A stretch of 39,877 bases of DNA, taken from a virus. The DNA lies in the IMG/VR virus record IMGVR_UViG_3300036861_000355, positions 1 through 39,877 of that record. One strand, given 5' to 3'. The notes beneath the pieces were generated by a model. The model worked only from the letters and a program-made list of their open reading frames with translations. It was not told where the DNA came from and ran no database searches. Position numbers and translations under genes: made by a program. Shown in pieces: positions 6,402-12,862 of this stretch. Positions within the stretch are counted from its first letter, which is position 1. Each line of letters begins with the position of its first letter.

Positions 6402-6530
6402 TCAAAACTGCCTGAAATATTTCCCTTTGTAGGAACTTCTCTTCTCGCCAGCATCGTGGGGGAGGTTCCCCGCATCTACTGGCTCCCCTGCCTTGAATAC
6501 AAAGAACTCCCGCTCAAAGCCGAATTTCAT
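6402..6530 (-). CDS. short protein resembling amidoligase N-terminus, 42 aa
   Basis: Starts at an ATG overlapping the ATP-grasp stop (ATGA). Reads MKFGFEREFFVFKAGEPVDA then GNLPHDAG. From memory, phage COOH-NH2 ligase type 2 proteins open in a similar way (FGxxxEFF followed by xLPxDAxG), and such genes often neighbour ATP-grasp ligases. Here the frame stops after 42 codons, so it is either a remnant, a frameshifted gene (see 6289-6396) or a chance resemblance. Confidence 0.4.
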   Translation of the reverse strand: MKFGFEREFFVFKAGEPVDAGNLPHDAGEKRSSYKGKYFRQF

Positions 6531-7264
6531 TCGTACCCCCCCTTCTCCCACTCCACTATCCTCTCGGCCAACTTTCTAACACACTGTCTACCCTCTCCCT
6601 CTACTCCCGGCGCAGAATTAACCTCAAGTACGTAGTACTTTCCATCATCTCCTTTGAGTATATCTACCCCTCCAAAGTCCAAGTCCACAGCCTTTAGGGC
6701 TTTCTTAGCTACCTCCCTAATAGCCTCTGGAAGTCCCGTCCTTAGCTGAAACCCCCACCCTTGTCCGTGGTTTCTGTTTATACTCCCTCTTCTTTTCTTC
6801 TCAGGGTGTGCTAGAACTTTCTCATACACTCCTAGGTTCTTGTCTCTGAATACCCACACCCTATACTCAGTAGAAGAAGGAATGTACTCTACGAAGTAAT
6901 CTCGGGGTCTTTTAAAGTTATCCGCCCCACTTCTAATTCCCTGAGGAAAGAATACTATGTCCTTCCCTTTAGTGTGATTGTATAGGCGGCCCAAGACTGG
7001 AATCCCAGGAGGCACCTTACCATTCCACTCCCAGAATCTAGGTACTAGAAGCCCTGCCGCCTTAAACTTCACTAGCTGCATATACTTGTTGTACTTCCCC
7101 GCATTAGCATTAAGTACTGGAAGCTGGGAGTCCCTTACTCTAATCCCATAGCTTACTATCCCCCCTACGGGGGAGGAAGTCTTTACTCCTAGGTCTTCTA
7201 CTAGAATTCTAGTAAGGAGTCTTCCAGTGTAGGACCTTCTGCCTATTAGGATTCTTAGACTCAT
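6527..7264 (-). CDS. ATP-grasp family ligase (RimK-like)
   Basis: 245 aa. The C-terminal ATP-grasp core is clear: a substrate/ATP loop around YFVEYIPSSTEYRVWVF, then FGGVDILKGDDGKYYVLEV and NSAPG, the metal-binding E-x-N signature. RimK-type enzymes use ATP to join a carboxylate to an amine, for example adding amino acids to a protein or peptide. The substrate is unknown. In phages such genes often sit beside a COOH-NH2 ligase, and the next frame downstream resembles the start of one. Size and domain order look complete. Confidence 0.8.
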   Translation of the reverse strand: MSLRILIGRRSYTGRLLTRILVEDLGVKTSSPVGGIVSYGIRVRDSQLPVLNANAGKYNKYMQLVKFKAAGLLVPRFWEWNGKVPPGIPVLGRLYNHTKGKDIVFFPQGIRSGADNFKRPRDYFVEYIPSSTEYRVWVFRDKNLGVYEKVLAHPEKKRRGSINRNHGQGWGFQLRTGLPEAIREVAKKALKAVDLDFGGVDILKGDDGKYYVLEVNSAPGVEGEGRQCVRKLAERIVEWEKGGYE

Positions 7265-7277
7265 AGCTTAGACCCTC

Positions 7278-7487
7278 CTATTCCGAGTTGTAGATGCGCC
7301 CCGTTCTAACTAGAAACCTGTAAAACGCCTTTATTCTTTCTTCGTCATGCGTGTTCATGTCCACCTTTCGTAAATACTCATACATTACTGAATGAAAGCC
7401 TTCTCTAGTGTCTTCATCTAATCTTCTGCCAAAGATTGAGTGCTTTCTTCTTTCGCCGAAAGAATTCCGCCTTCTGTCTTTAGGCAT
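7278..7487 (-). CDS. small Arg-rich protein, 69 aa
   Basis: Begins MPKDRRRNSFGERRKHSIFG then RRLDED: repeated RR pairs as in 1339-1554 and 9172-9390, followed by an acidic, aromatic helical part. The ATG shares one base with the TAA of the Ro-like gene, so it is likely co-translated with it. Charge suggests RNA or DNA binding; this is inference. Confidence 0.62.
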   Translation of the reverse strand: MPKDRRRNSFGERRKHSIFGRRLDEDTREGFHSVMYEYLRKVDMNTHDEERIKAFYRFLVRTGRIYNSE

Positions 7488-8812
7488 TACTTCTCTTCTT
7501 CCTCTCGTTCAACTGCCATAATATAGTCAAGAACTCTTTCACTCCACCCGTCAATGTGAGTCCACCCGTTCCCGTAGCTTATCCCATGCTGGTAAGGTGC
7601 TACATTCACTACATACCCATGTTGCCAGCCACAGGCTGGAATACTCTGATGCGACTGTTCGTCTGTTATGACTATGATTCTATCCGCTGTTGCCCATATC
7701 TTGAGCGCCTCAACTAGTGCTTTAGCGGTGTAGGTTCCTGCATGATGTTGAGAATTATAAATTAGGTCCCTAAGCGCAAATCCCCTTCTAGGTGCTACTT
7801 CTACAAACTTCTCAGAGAACGTCCCCACATAAGGGGAATCCGACTTCTCTCTGAGTAGAATAGCTAACGCTGAGGCAGCAGATAGTCTAGTCATGTCTGA
7901 CTTACTTGAGATATTACCATCCATACTCCCCGAAACATCTATCAAGATGGCTGTCTTTCCTGGAAATACACCCAGGTCTTCAGCCGCCTTAAACATAGCC
8001 TTTTCAATGGCAGGCTCAAGCCTAGAGGCATACTTTGCTGCCGCAATAAATCTGAAGGGCAACGCTCTCCTAGCTCCCTTCTCTAGTCTTTCAGTGATTA
8101 GCTTTTCATCTACCCCTACTGAAAGCATGTTCCTCAAATTTCTGAGTACTGCCAACCCCCCAAGTTTACCTTCTCTAAGTAGGCGCTCCCAGGTTTCTTT
8201 CTTGTCTTTTCCCGCTGAGAGTGCTACTTCCCAAGTGTCAGGAGACTCTAGGGTATTATCTACTAACTTCTTCCAAGTATCAGCTTGTTCCTTGTCTTTT
8301 GGAGTAGCATGTACTAGAAATAGTACATCCCTTAACTTCACCTTAGCTTTAGACTGATCGTACTTCGCTAAGTCGTATGCATCGAACTTCTGAAACGCCT
8401 TAGCTAATCCCCTCTTTACCCCTGCTGAGAGCGGATGCTTCCCTTCTTTCCAGTAGATAGCCATGAACTCCGAAAGTTCATCCGCCCTTTGGATTACTCT
8501 TACTAAAGCCTCCCTTACTACGGCTCCAGCTCCTTTCACTTTTGACAGCTCACAAAGTAAGAAGAGTGGCGCGTGTCTGAGCTGCATTCCCTCTCTAGCT
8601 TCTATCGCTAGTGCTGCTACTTTCTCAGGACTCACCTTAGGCACTAGGGAAGCAATTCTACTCGCAATACTACTCCCCTTCTCGTAGAAAGTGTCCTCCC
8701 AAAGAAGACAAGTCAGGAGTGTTCGCTTTAGCTCCGCGTAGGGACTTACTTTCTGAGCTTTAGCCCCTTCGTGTGTGAGAACGGGGTCTTCTGACTTGTT
8801 TGTCTTGGACAT
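7487..8812 (-). CDS. rsr: Ro60/Rsr-like RNA-binding protein (TROVE + vWA)
   Basis: 441 aa from ATG 8812, which has GGAGAG at good spacing; a TTG twelve codons upstream would lie inside the neighbouring RNA. Residues ~20-285 are a helical TROVE ring with family signatures KFDAYDLAKYD and LPFRFIAAAKY. Residues ~290-441 are a vWA domain with the MIDAS set: DVSGSM, a Thr in GTYTAKAL and the Asp of IVITDEQSH. Ro proteins bind Y RNAs on the ring surface and misfolded or fragmentary RNA in the hole; bacterial Rsr works with nucleases such as PNPase. It is shorter than typical bacterial Rsr (just over 500 aa). Two tandem structured RNAs lie directly upstream, as expected for Y RNA genes. Phage Ro homologues are known from mycobacteriophages. 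Confidence 0.93.
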   Translation of the reverse strand: MSKTNKSEDPVLTHEGAKAQKVSPYAELKRTLLTCLLWEDTFYEKGSSIASRIASLVPKVSPEKVAALAIEAREGMQLRHAPLFLLCELSKVKGAGAVVREALVRVIQRADELSEFMAIYWKEGKHPLSAGVKRGLAKAFQKFDAYDLAKYDQSKAKVKLRDVLFLVHATPKDKEQADTWKKLVDNTLESPDTWEVALSAGKDKKETWERLLREGKLGGLAVLRNLRNMLSVGVDEKLITERLEKGARRALPFRFIAAAKYASRLEPAIEKAMFKAAEDLGVFPGKTAILIDVSGSMDGNISSKSDMTRLSAASALAILLREKSDSPYVGTFSEKFVEVAPRRGFALRDLIYNSQHHAGTYTAKALVEALKIWATADRIIVITDEQSHQSIPACGWQHGYVVNVAPYQHGISYGNGWTHIDGWSERVLDYIMAVEREEEEK

Positions 8813-8835
8813 TTTTACTCTCCAGTTAAAAAGTA

Positions 8836-8900
8836 GAGGCAGGAACAAACGGCTAGGGTGTTTTCTCAGAATGAAGTAACCCTAACCTTCACCGTGCCTC
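8836..8900 (-). ncRNA. Y-RNA-like small RNA, copy 1 (~65 nt)
   Basis: Minus-strand RNA closed by GAGGCA/TGCCTC, then an asymmetric internal loop (5' CGGUGAA, 3' GUUUGUUCC), then a 9-bp helix GGTTAGGGT/ACCCTAGCC capped by a ~19-nt loop. Copy 2 keeps the internal loop and the TAGGGTTACTTC stretch while both helices change with compensating bases. A U-rich CUUUUU follows. It ends about 24 nt before the Ro-like start codon. The design (closing stem, conserved internal loop, upper stem) fits Y RNAs; sequence identity to YrlA could not be tested. Confidence 0.68.
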
Positions 8901-8911
8901 AGTTCTATACT

Positions 8912-9010
8912 AGCTGGCGGGAACAAGCGACAAGGGTAACAAGTGCGCTGCCTTTCGGCCCGCTTCCTCTTTTCATAGAAGAAGTAACCCTAGTCTGCAC
9001 CGCGCCAGCT
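8912..9010 (-). ncRNA. Y-RNA-like small RNA, copy 2 (~99 nt)
   Basis: Closed by AGCTGGCG/CGCCAGCT (8 bp). Same internal loop as copy 1 (5' CGGUGCA, 3' GCUUGUUCC). Upper helix GAC-U-AGGGTTA / TAACCCT-U-GTC. Unlike copy 1 it carries two further hairpins: CTTCTTC/GAGGAAG, and GCC-GAAA-GGC inside GCG/CGC (GNRA loop). A two-hairpin head is compatible with the tRNA-like effector module described for YrlA RNAs, but no TTCGAAT-type T-loop is visible. It lies between the stop at 9020 and copy 1, co-oriented with the Ro-like gene. Confidence 0.68.
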
Positions 9011-9019
9011 TTTTCTACA

Positions 9020-9169
9020 CTACTTCCATAGCTTAAACTCTATCCTTCTCCCACAAGTAAAGCAAGTCCTGTGAGGACCACTTTCACCTGAGAGGGTAGT
9101 GGGCCTTCCCTTGTTGGGGTGCAAGCACTTCCCTACTAGAAAGTAGAGAAATGCCAGAATTAATTCCAC
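9020..9169 (-). CDS. membrane-anchored CxxC protein, 49 aa
   Basis: GTG start at 9169 preceded by GGAGTAGAG, overlapping closely with the upstream gene. Reads (M)ELILAFLYFLVGKCLHP, a short hydrophobic helix, then CFTCGRRIEFKLWK. Its stop is 10 nt before the first Y-like RNA. Unknown function. Confidence 0.52.
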   Translation of the reverse strand: MELILAFLYFLVGKCLHPNKGRPTTLSGESGPHRTCFTCGRRIEFKLWK

Positions 9170-9171
9170 CT

Positions 9172-9390
9172 CTACTCCTCCCTCATCCTTTGGGCTTCAA
9201 TCCCTGTTCTAAACCCATCTCTGAAGTAGTCCTCTGCCGAGTAATTAGAGTACCATGCTAGTACAGGACTGGTTCTAATACCCCTAAATTTGCTTTCTAC
9301 CAGTTTTCTTAGCTGAGAGTAAATTCTTCTATCTTCCACCCTCCGTCTCTTGTCAGGTATCACATGCGGGGTTGCCCTTCTGTCCTTCAT
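9172..9390 (-). CDS. small Arg-rich protein, RRxxDRR / DGFRxGI family
   Basis: 72 aa. The N-terminus has DRR and KRRRVEDRR, followed by helices and FRDGFRTGIEAQRMREE at the end. Closest in layout to 1339-1554. The ATG overlaps the upstream TGA (ATGA). Likely nucleic-acid binding by charge only. Confidence 0.65.
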   Translation of the reverse strand: MKDRRATPHVIPDKRRRVEDRRIYSQLRKLVESKFRGIRTSPVLAWYSNYSAEDYFRDGFRTGIEAQRMREE

Positions 9391-9587
9391 GTTTCACTCC
9401 CCTCTATCATTACATCTACGCATTCTCTGCCAGTGGCACTAGGTACAGTAACTACTCTCTCTCCTCCTTCTTTGATATTGTCCCAGTCTATTAGAAGGAA
9501 TTCAATTTTCTTGTCGGAAGAAACCGCTTGTACTACTCCCCCTTCTATCACCACTACTACTCTATTCGTCTTTTTCTTCCAGTACAT
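9387..9587 (-). CDS. small conserved-type phage protein, 66 aa
   Basis: A Lys-rich start is followed by VVVVIEGGVVQAVSSD, then IEFLLIDWDNI. The pattern 'VVVxxGGVVQxVxSD...hhxIDxDN' is one I know as a recurrent small protein of phages and bacteria with no assigned function. Complete in length. Confidence 0.65.
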   Translation of the reverse strand: MYWKKKTNRVVVVIEGGVVQAVSSDKKIEFLLIDWDNIKEGGERVVTVPSATGRECVDVMIEGSET

Positions 9588-9591
9588 ACAC

Positions 9592-9894
9592 TTAAACCTT
9601 ATGGTCCTTTGCCTTAAACTCCGGGCAAATACTAAGGAATATTCCCCTTCTATCCTCCTTACTAAACTCCGTCCTAGAAAGTATATTCAACAACCTCTGC
9701 GCCACTATCTTTCTCCCTACTCTCCTCACAAAAGCATCCTTCTTAGAGCATATAGTACCTACTAGGAACGTCTCTGTGTCCTCTCCTACCTGAAACTCTA
9801 GCTTGGCTGTGGTGCATCGCCTGTTAGTCAAGGGCGAAACCCCATGTTGAACAAACACCTTTACTTCTCTTCCTGAAGGGAGTTTTACTCTCAC
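9592..9894 (-). CDS. hypothetical protein, 100 aa
   Basis: GTG start overlapping the TGA of the upstream gene. A beta-rich N-terminus (MRVKLPSGREVKVFVQHG) is followed by a basic helix (VRRVGRKIVAQRLLNIL). No motif recognised. Position in the coupled operon supports reality. Confidence 0.6.
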   Translation of the reverse strand: MRVKLPSGREVKVFVQHGVSPLTNRRCTTAKLEFQVGEDTETFLVGTICSKKDAFVRRVGRKIVAQRLLNILSRTEFSKEDRRGIFLSICPEFKAKDHKV

Positions 9895-10133
9895 CCTATC
9901 AATACCTCCAGTTCTCTGTTTGGCATATACTTAGTCTTTGGCAATACTTGCCTGTGATTTGTACTATAGTAGCAAGTAGGACAAGGGAGGGGCTTGTAGT
10001 CATGATCCTTGCACAAGTATTGCCTAGCTCCGGGGTCTATGTGAGGGAAGTGTATAACACTCACTGGTTCCCTTCCACAGTTTAGGAAGCTACATCCCTT
10101 GGACTTCTCGCCTAAGTAGAGACTTTCGGTCAT
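9891..10133 (-). CDS. Cys/His hypothetical protein, 80 aa
   Basis: Cys at CSFLNC, then a His-rich stretch (VIHFPHID), CKDHD and CPTC: a possible zinc site of mixed Cys/His ligands. No family recognised. Confidence 0.6.
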   Translation of the reverse strand: MTESLYLGEKSKGCSFLNCGREPVSVIHFPHIDPGARQYLCKDHDYKPLPCPTCYYSTNHRQVLPKTKYMPNRELEVLIG

Positions 10134-10135
10134 AG

Positions 10136-10429
10136 CTAATTACTCCAACTACTCCCGAACTCCCCCTGCTTACTTCTAAAGAACACCATACAAGCAGCTA
10201 GTCCTTCTTTGTATATCTTCTCGTAGTCCTCCCTGAAGTCCCCGTTAGGGATGTAGTACCTATACTTCCCATCTTCAGTGTATACTATCGCCGTCTCATC
10301 TAGCCCATCCCCCGCAAAACAACCAATTCCTAGTATATCTGTGTTGGGCAAATACGAGATGAAGAAGCCCTTTCCTTGTAGTACTATGTTCCATCCCCCG
10401 GGACCGGCTTTCCATTTTGCTTTGGCCAC
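10136..10429 (-). CDS. hypothetical protein, 97 aa
   Basis: A beta-rich protein with aromatic strands (WNIVLQGKGFFISYLP, KYRYYIPNGDF) and a helix ending CMVFFRSKQGEFG. Compact single-domain size. Tightly packed between neighbours by 2 bp gaps. No homology recognised. Confidence 0.6.
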   Translation of the reverse strand: MAKAKWKAGPGGWNIVLQGKGFFISYLPNTDILGIGCFAGDGLDETAIVYTEDGKYRYYIPNGDFREDYEKIYKEGLAACMVFFRSKQGEFGSSWSN

Positions 10430-10431
10430 AG

Positions 10432-10707
10432 CTAGTTCACCTTTCCGAAGCTGTTCCTATACTCTTCTTCCGTCGCTTTCTCTTCTTCTATTCTCAGCTT
10501 ATACCCCATCTCTAGCATTGAACCCATTAGCGTACCCATGACCCGCTGAAGTGGTACTCCCACTTTAGCCATAAGACAACAACTTAATACAATGGAAGCG
10601 CCTATTTGCGTCTTCTCTAAATTCAAGCTCCATTCGGCAGGAAGTTTTCCCGCAGCGTTCTTTTTCGCCAATTCCTCTAAGACTTTCGTGGCTAATTCTA
10701 AAGTCAT
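10432..10707 (-). CDS. hypothetical helical protein, 91 aa
   Basis: Amphipathic helices throughout (LATKVLEELAKKN, VMGTLMGSMLEMG) and a charged end. The start overlaps the upstream stop (ATGA-type). Unknown function. Confidence 0.6.
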   Translation of the reverse strand: MTLELATKVLEELAKKNAAGKLPAEWSLNLEKTQIGASIVLSCCLMAKVGVPLQRVMGTLMGSMLEMGYKLRIEEEKATEEEYRNSFGKVN

Positions 10708-10886
10708 ATTAGCCCCTTCCAGGACTCTCTACTCCATACTCCGTCTAGCGCTTTCTTGAACTCTTCCCCCGAGAGGAATTCTCCTTCCTTATGTAGAACT
10801 CCCCTAAAGCGCTTCTTAGCTTTAGGCCGAAGTCTATAGCGTATCCGCCTAAAGTACCTCTCCTTAGCTGTTATTCTTGTTGCCAT
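10704..10886 (-). CDS. small basic protein, 60 aa
   Basis: Begins MATRITAKERYFRRIRYRLR then PKAKKRFRG, strongly basic, followed by an acidic amphipathic half. It overlaps the nuclease-like gene upstream by 16 nt. It could be an RNA-binding partner; this is inferred from charge alone. Confidence 0.58.
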   Translation of the reverse strand: MATRITAKERYFRRIRYRLRPKAKKRFRGVLHKEGEFLSGEEFKKALDGVWSRESWKGLI

Positions 10887-11455
10887 TGAGGTTCACTGTA
10901 GCAAGGGACTGGCGTAGCCATTCCCCCGCACCACTTGCACTCCTCTACTATCTCCTTTGTGAGGATTCTTCTTTCATCGCAAGACGACAAAAGCTCTGAG
11001 TGATTAGCACTAGGAGAGTAGTAGAGTATGACTACTACTCCTGCCTCCTTCGCTACTTCAATAGCCGGGACCATATCCGAGTCCCCCATCAGAAGCACTA
11101 GAGTATCCACCTGCCTGTTTACTGACATTCTCACAATGTCAATAGCCATCAGGGTGTCTACTCTCTTTTGCTTAAACTCCAGTCCCACCTTCTGAAGCAA
11201 ACCCTCCCTAAACTCAAACCTAGGGAGCATCCTCAGACTATGCACAAACCCTTGCATAGACTCATACTTCTGTTGCTCCAAAGGGAGTGGGGGACTCCCT
11301 CTCCAAGGGAGACAATGGTAGTAGTAAGTCCTAAGTCTATCCATACCCTCAGATAGCTTAGCACTCAACTTCCCTTGGTCTAGACGTATTCTCCCGAAGT
11401 CTTTCAGGAGAATTTTGTCTAAGTATCCGCCGTCAATTAGAACTGAGCATCTCAT
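10871..11455 (-). CDS. NYN-domain (PIN-like) ribonuclease
   Basis: 194 aa from ATG 11455 (GAAGGGG upstream); a GTG at 11494 is an alternative. The domain starts at once: VLIDGGYLD carries the first Asp, KRVDTLMAIDI the second set, and LLMGDSDMVPAIEVAKEAG the third, with VVILYYSP after it. This is the NYN/DUF88 (LabA-like) arrangement, a PIN-like metal-dependent RNase fold with its acidic residues intact. A Cys pair (CKWC) lies at the C-terminus. The target RNA is unknown. Presence in the same operon as Ro, ligase and RlaP genes points to RNA processing or decay. Confidence 0.83.
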   Translation of the reverse strand: MRCSVLIDGGYLDKILLKDFGRIRLDQGKLSAKLSEGMDRLRTYYYHCLPWRGSPPLPLEQQKYESMQGFVHSLRMLPRFEFREGLLQKVGLEFKQKRVDTLMAIDIVRMSVNRQVDTLVLLMGDSDMVPAIEVAKEAGVVVILYYSPSANHSELLSSCDERRILTKEIVEECKWCGGMATPVPCYSEPQWQQE

Positions 11456-11504
11456 TGACAGAGCCCCTTCAAGAGAACGGCTAGCTTTAGCCACAGTCTC
11501 ATAG

Positions 11505-11687
11505 TCATTTCTTAGGCTTTCTTCTTTCGTATTTCCCTAACTTATACCCCGCTAGAAGTCCCTCTTCCATTCTATCGTCCCGGAGGGGCTTTCGGTTCCC
11601 TAGCGCATCAAAGCCATAACCTTCAGCCGCTAAGTCCCTTAACTTACGTCTGTAGACTTTGGCTTTAGTGTGGGCTTTTCCGGCCAT
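11505..11687 (-). CDS. small basic protein, 60 aa
   Basis: ATG at 11687 after GGAAGAAG; a GTG five codons earlier is possible. Begins MAGKAHTKAKVYRRKLRDLA and ends in a Lys/Arg tail; a MEEGLLAGYKLG segment loosely recalls the EGxRxGI motif of the Arg-rich set. It overlaps the upstream gene by 49 nt. Confidence 0.55.
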   Translation of the reverse strand: MAGKAHTKAKVYRRKLRDLAAEGYGFDALGNRKPLRDDRMEEGLLAGYKLGKYERRKPKK

Positions 11688-11905
11688 TTTTCTTCTTCCC
11701 ACTCAGGACAAACGCAGCGCATACAACGGCCCGTGTGGCAAAGCGCACTACATTCCAATCTTTCTATGTATTCTTCCAAAATGGCGTGGGAAACCGCCAG
11801 ATGGCCACATACACAGTAAATGCGGTTATCTACGGGGCTCCTTAACGTTTGTTCTCCGACGTTATTTCCAACTTCGCGGAGCAACCCGTCCTGTGCGCTG
11901 TCCAT
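11639..11905 (-). CDS. Cys-rich hypothetical protein, 88 aa
   Basis: CVCGH near residue 32, then CSALC and CMRCVCPEW: six or more Cys suitable for two zinc sites, with a Pro/Lys-rich tail. A comparable 'CxCGHxxxxH...C' layout occurs in small zinc proteins of actinophages, but I cannot assign a family. Confidence 0.6.
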   Translation of the reverse strand: MDSAQDGLLREVGNNVGEQTLRSPVDNRIYCVCGHLAVSHAILEEYIERLECSALCHTGRCMRCVCPEWEEEKWPEKPTLKPKSTDVS

Positions 11906-11911
11906 TTTCTC

Positions 11912-12004
11912 TTATCCTTCGTGGCAAAGCCACAGCCACCACACCCCGGTTGATACTACTGGGGGATTCTTCTTGACTACTCCGTGGTTACAACGTTTGC
12001 ACAT
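11912..12004 (-). CDS. micro-protein with CxxC, 30 aa
   Basis: ATG at 12004 preceded by GGGAG over the stop of the upstream gene. Starts MCKRCNHGVVKKN; ends with a Trp-rich stretch. Called because of the clean RBS, snug fit and CxxC like its neighbours. Confidence 0.42.
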   Translation of the reverse strand: MCKRCNHGVVKKNPPVVSTGVWWLWLCHEG

Positions 12005-12007
12005 GGG

Positions 12008-12190
12008 TTACTCCCAGTACGTTCCCCCAAGCGCTCCCTTTACCTTGGTAAGCCCACAGTCCCGTAGGGCTTGCTCCCGTTCTTTCTTGGAAACCCTAGT
12101 CTCCTTAGGAGCCCCACACTGACAAGCCAGACAGAGGTTCTCTCCGTCCCTTGTGGCTATCTCAGCGCCACACCTGCTACAGACCTTCAC
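12008..12190 (-). CDS. zinc-ribbon protein, 60 aa
   Basis: A GTG start overlaps the upstream TGA (GTGA). CSRCGAEI near the start and CLACQCG at residues ~20-26 form a classic two-pair ribbon, followed by a charged helix (KKEREQALRDCG). Possibly a transcription- or translation-associated ribbon; unproven. Confidence 0.62.
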   Translation of the reverse strand: MKVCSRCGAEIATRDGENLCLACQCGAPKETRVSKKEREQALRDCGLTKVKGALGGTYWE

Positions 12191-12783
12191 AGTGTATGCT
12201 CCTCTCCAAACTTCTCTTGTGTCATACTCCCAGGTACAGACAACCCGTCTAGGAGAGTTCTTACTCTCCTATCTTCCAAGGCAGAAAACCAAGCCTGCAC
12301 AGGTAGCCTCTTAGCTGGCTTGTATGGGACGATAGGTTCAAACGGCTTTGCTCTAGCTAGGGTTTTCCTCACTCTAGCCTTTGCTCCGGGCCGTAGCTTA
12401 GGCGCGACTGGTTCCCGTGTCTCTCCGTGTACAAACTGGAGTAGCCTACGGTTTCTAGGCAGTTCTACCACGTCTGATTCTTCTTCCTCTCGCACCTTGG
12501 GTTGTTTCTTGCGAAGTCTAAACCGGCTTTCCACGCTCTTGTTTATCGCCAGTTCCTTGTCCCTGTCCGATTCCGCTACCAAGGCAGCAATCAGACCCGA
12601 CAGACCCGCCGCAGTCCTAACAGGCGGTTCCTCTGGCGGCGTTGGTACAGGTGTCAGGGAAGAATGCGGAGGGAGAGGAATCAAAGGGGTTTGCTCCGTC
12701 CACTTGTGTTGCCTAGCACGCCGTATTCTCTGACCTGCTGGCACAGGCTTGGACGGAAACACCCGAATAGGTTGACGTTGCAT
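12187..12783 (-). CDS. Pro/Arg-rich hypothetical protein, 198 aa
   Basis: Low-complexity, basic protein with a Pro-rich segment (PLIPLPPHSS, PTPPEEPP), a helical middle and Arg/Lys clusters. Probably largely disordered. It is the first gene after the terminator at 12803-12835; its ATG lies only about 20 nt past the U-tract with a GAGGGG RBS, so its mRNA probably comes from read-through. A plus-strand frame of 220 codons overlaps it but breaks the strand pattern. Confidence 0.55.
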   Translation of the reverse strand: MQRQPIRVFPSKPVPAGQRIRRARQHKWTEQTPLIPLPPHSSLTPVPTPPEEPPVRTAAGLSGLIAALVAESDRDKELAINKSVESRFRLRKKQPKVREEEESDVVELPRNRRLLQFVHGETREPVAPKLRPGAKARVRKTLARAKPFEPIVPYKPAKRLPVQAWFSALEDRRVRTLLDGLSVPGSMTQEKFGEEHTL

Positions 12784-12802
12784 CGGGATAACCCCTCAGG
12801 AC

Positions 12803-12835
12803 AAAAAAGTGGGCAAGAGGAAGGTCCTCTTGCCC
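12803..12835 (-). terminator. rho-independent terminator after 12863-13165
   Basis: On the minus strand an 11-bp perfect stem GGGCAAGAGGA / TCCTCTTGCCC with a 3-nt loop is followed by ACTTTTTTG. It sits between the stop at 12863 and the next start at 12783, so it separates the first leftward gene from the long operon and may be partial. Confidence 0.85.
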
Positions 12836-12862
12836 TGGAGACTGCTGCTGGCCGACCGCCGT

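Noticed and set aside
8813-8848. TTG start for the Ro-like gene twelve codons upstream
   Set aside because: It lies inside the first Y-like RNA, while ATG 8812 has GGAGAG at good distance.
12071-12733. 220-codon plus-strand frame
   Set aside because: Runs antisense to several leftward genes and looks like a shadow of the Pro/Arg-rich gene's codon bias.
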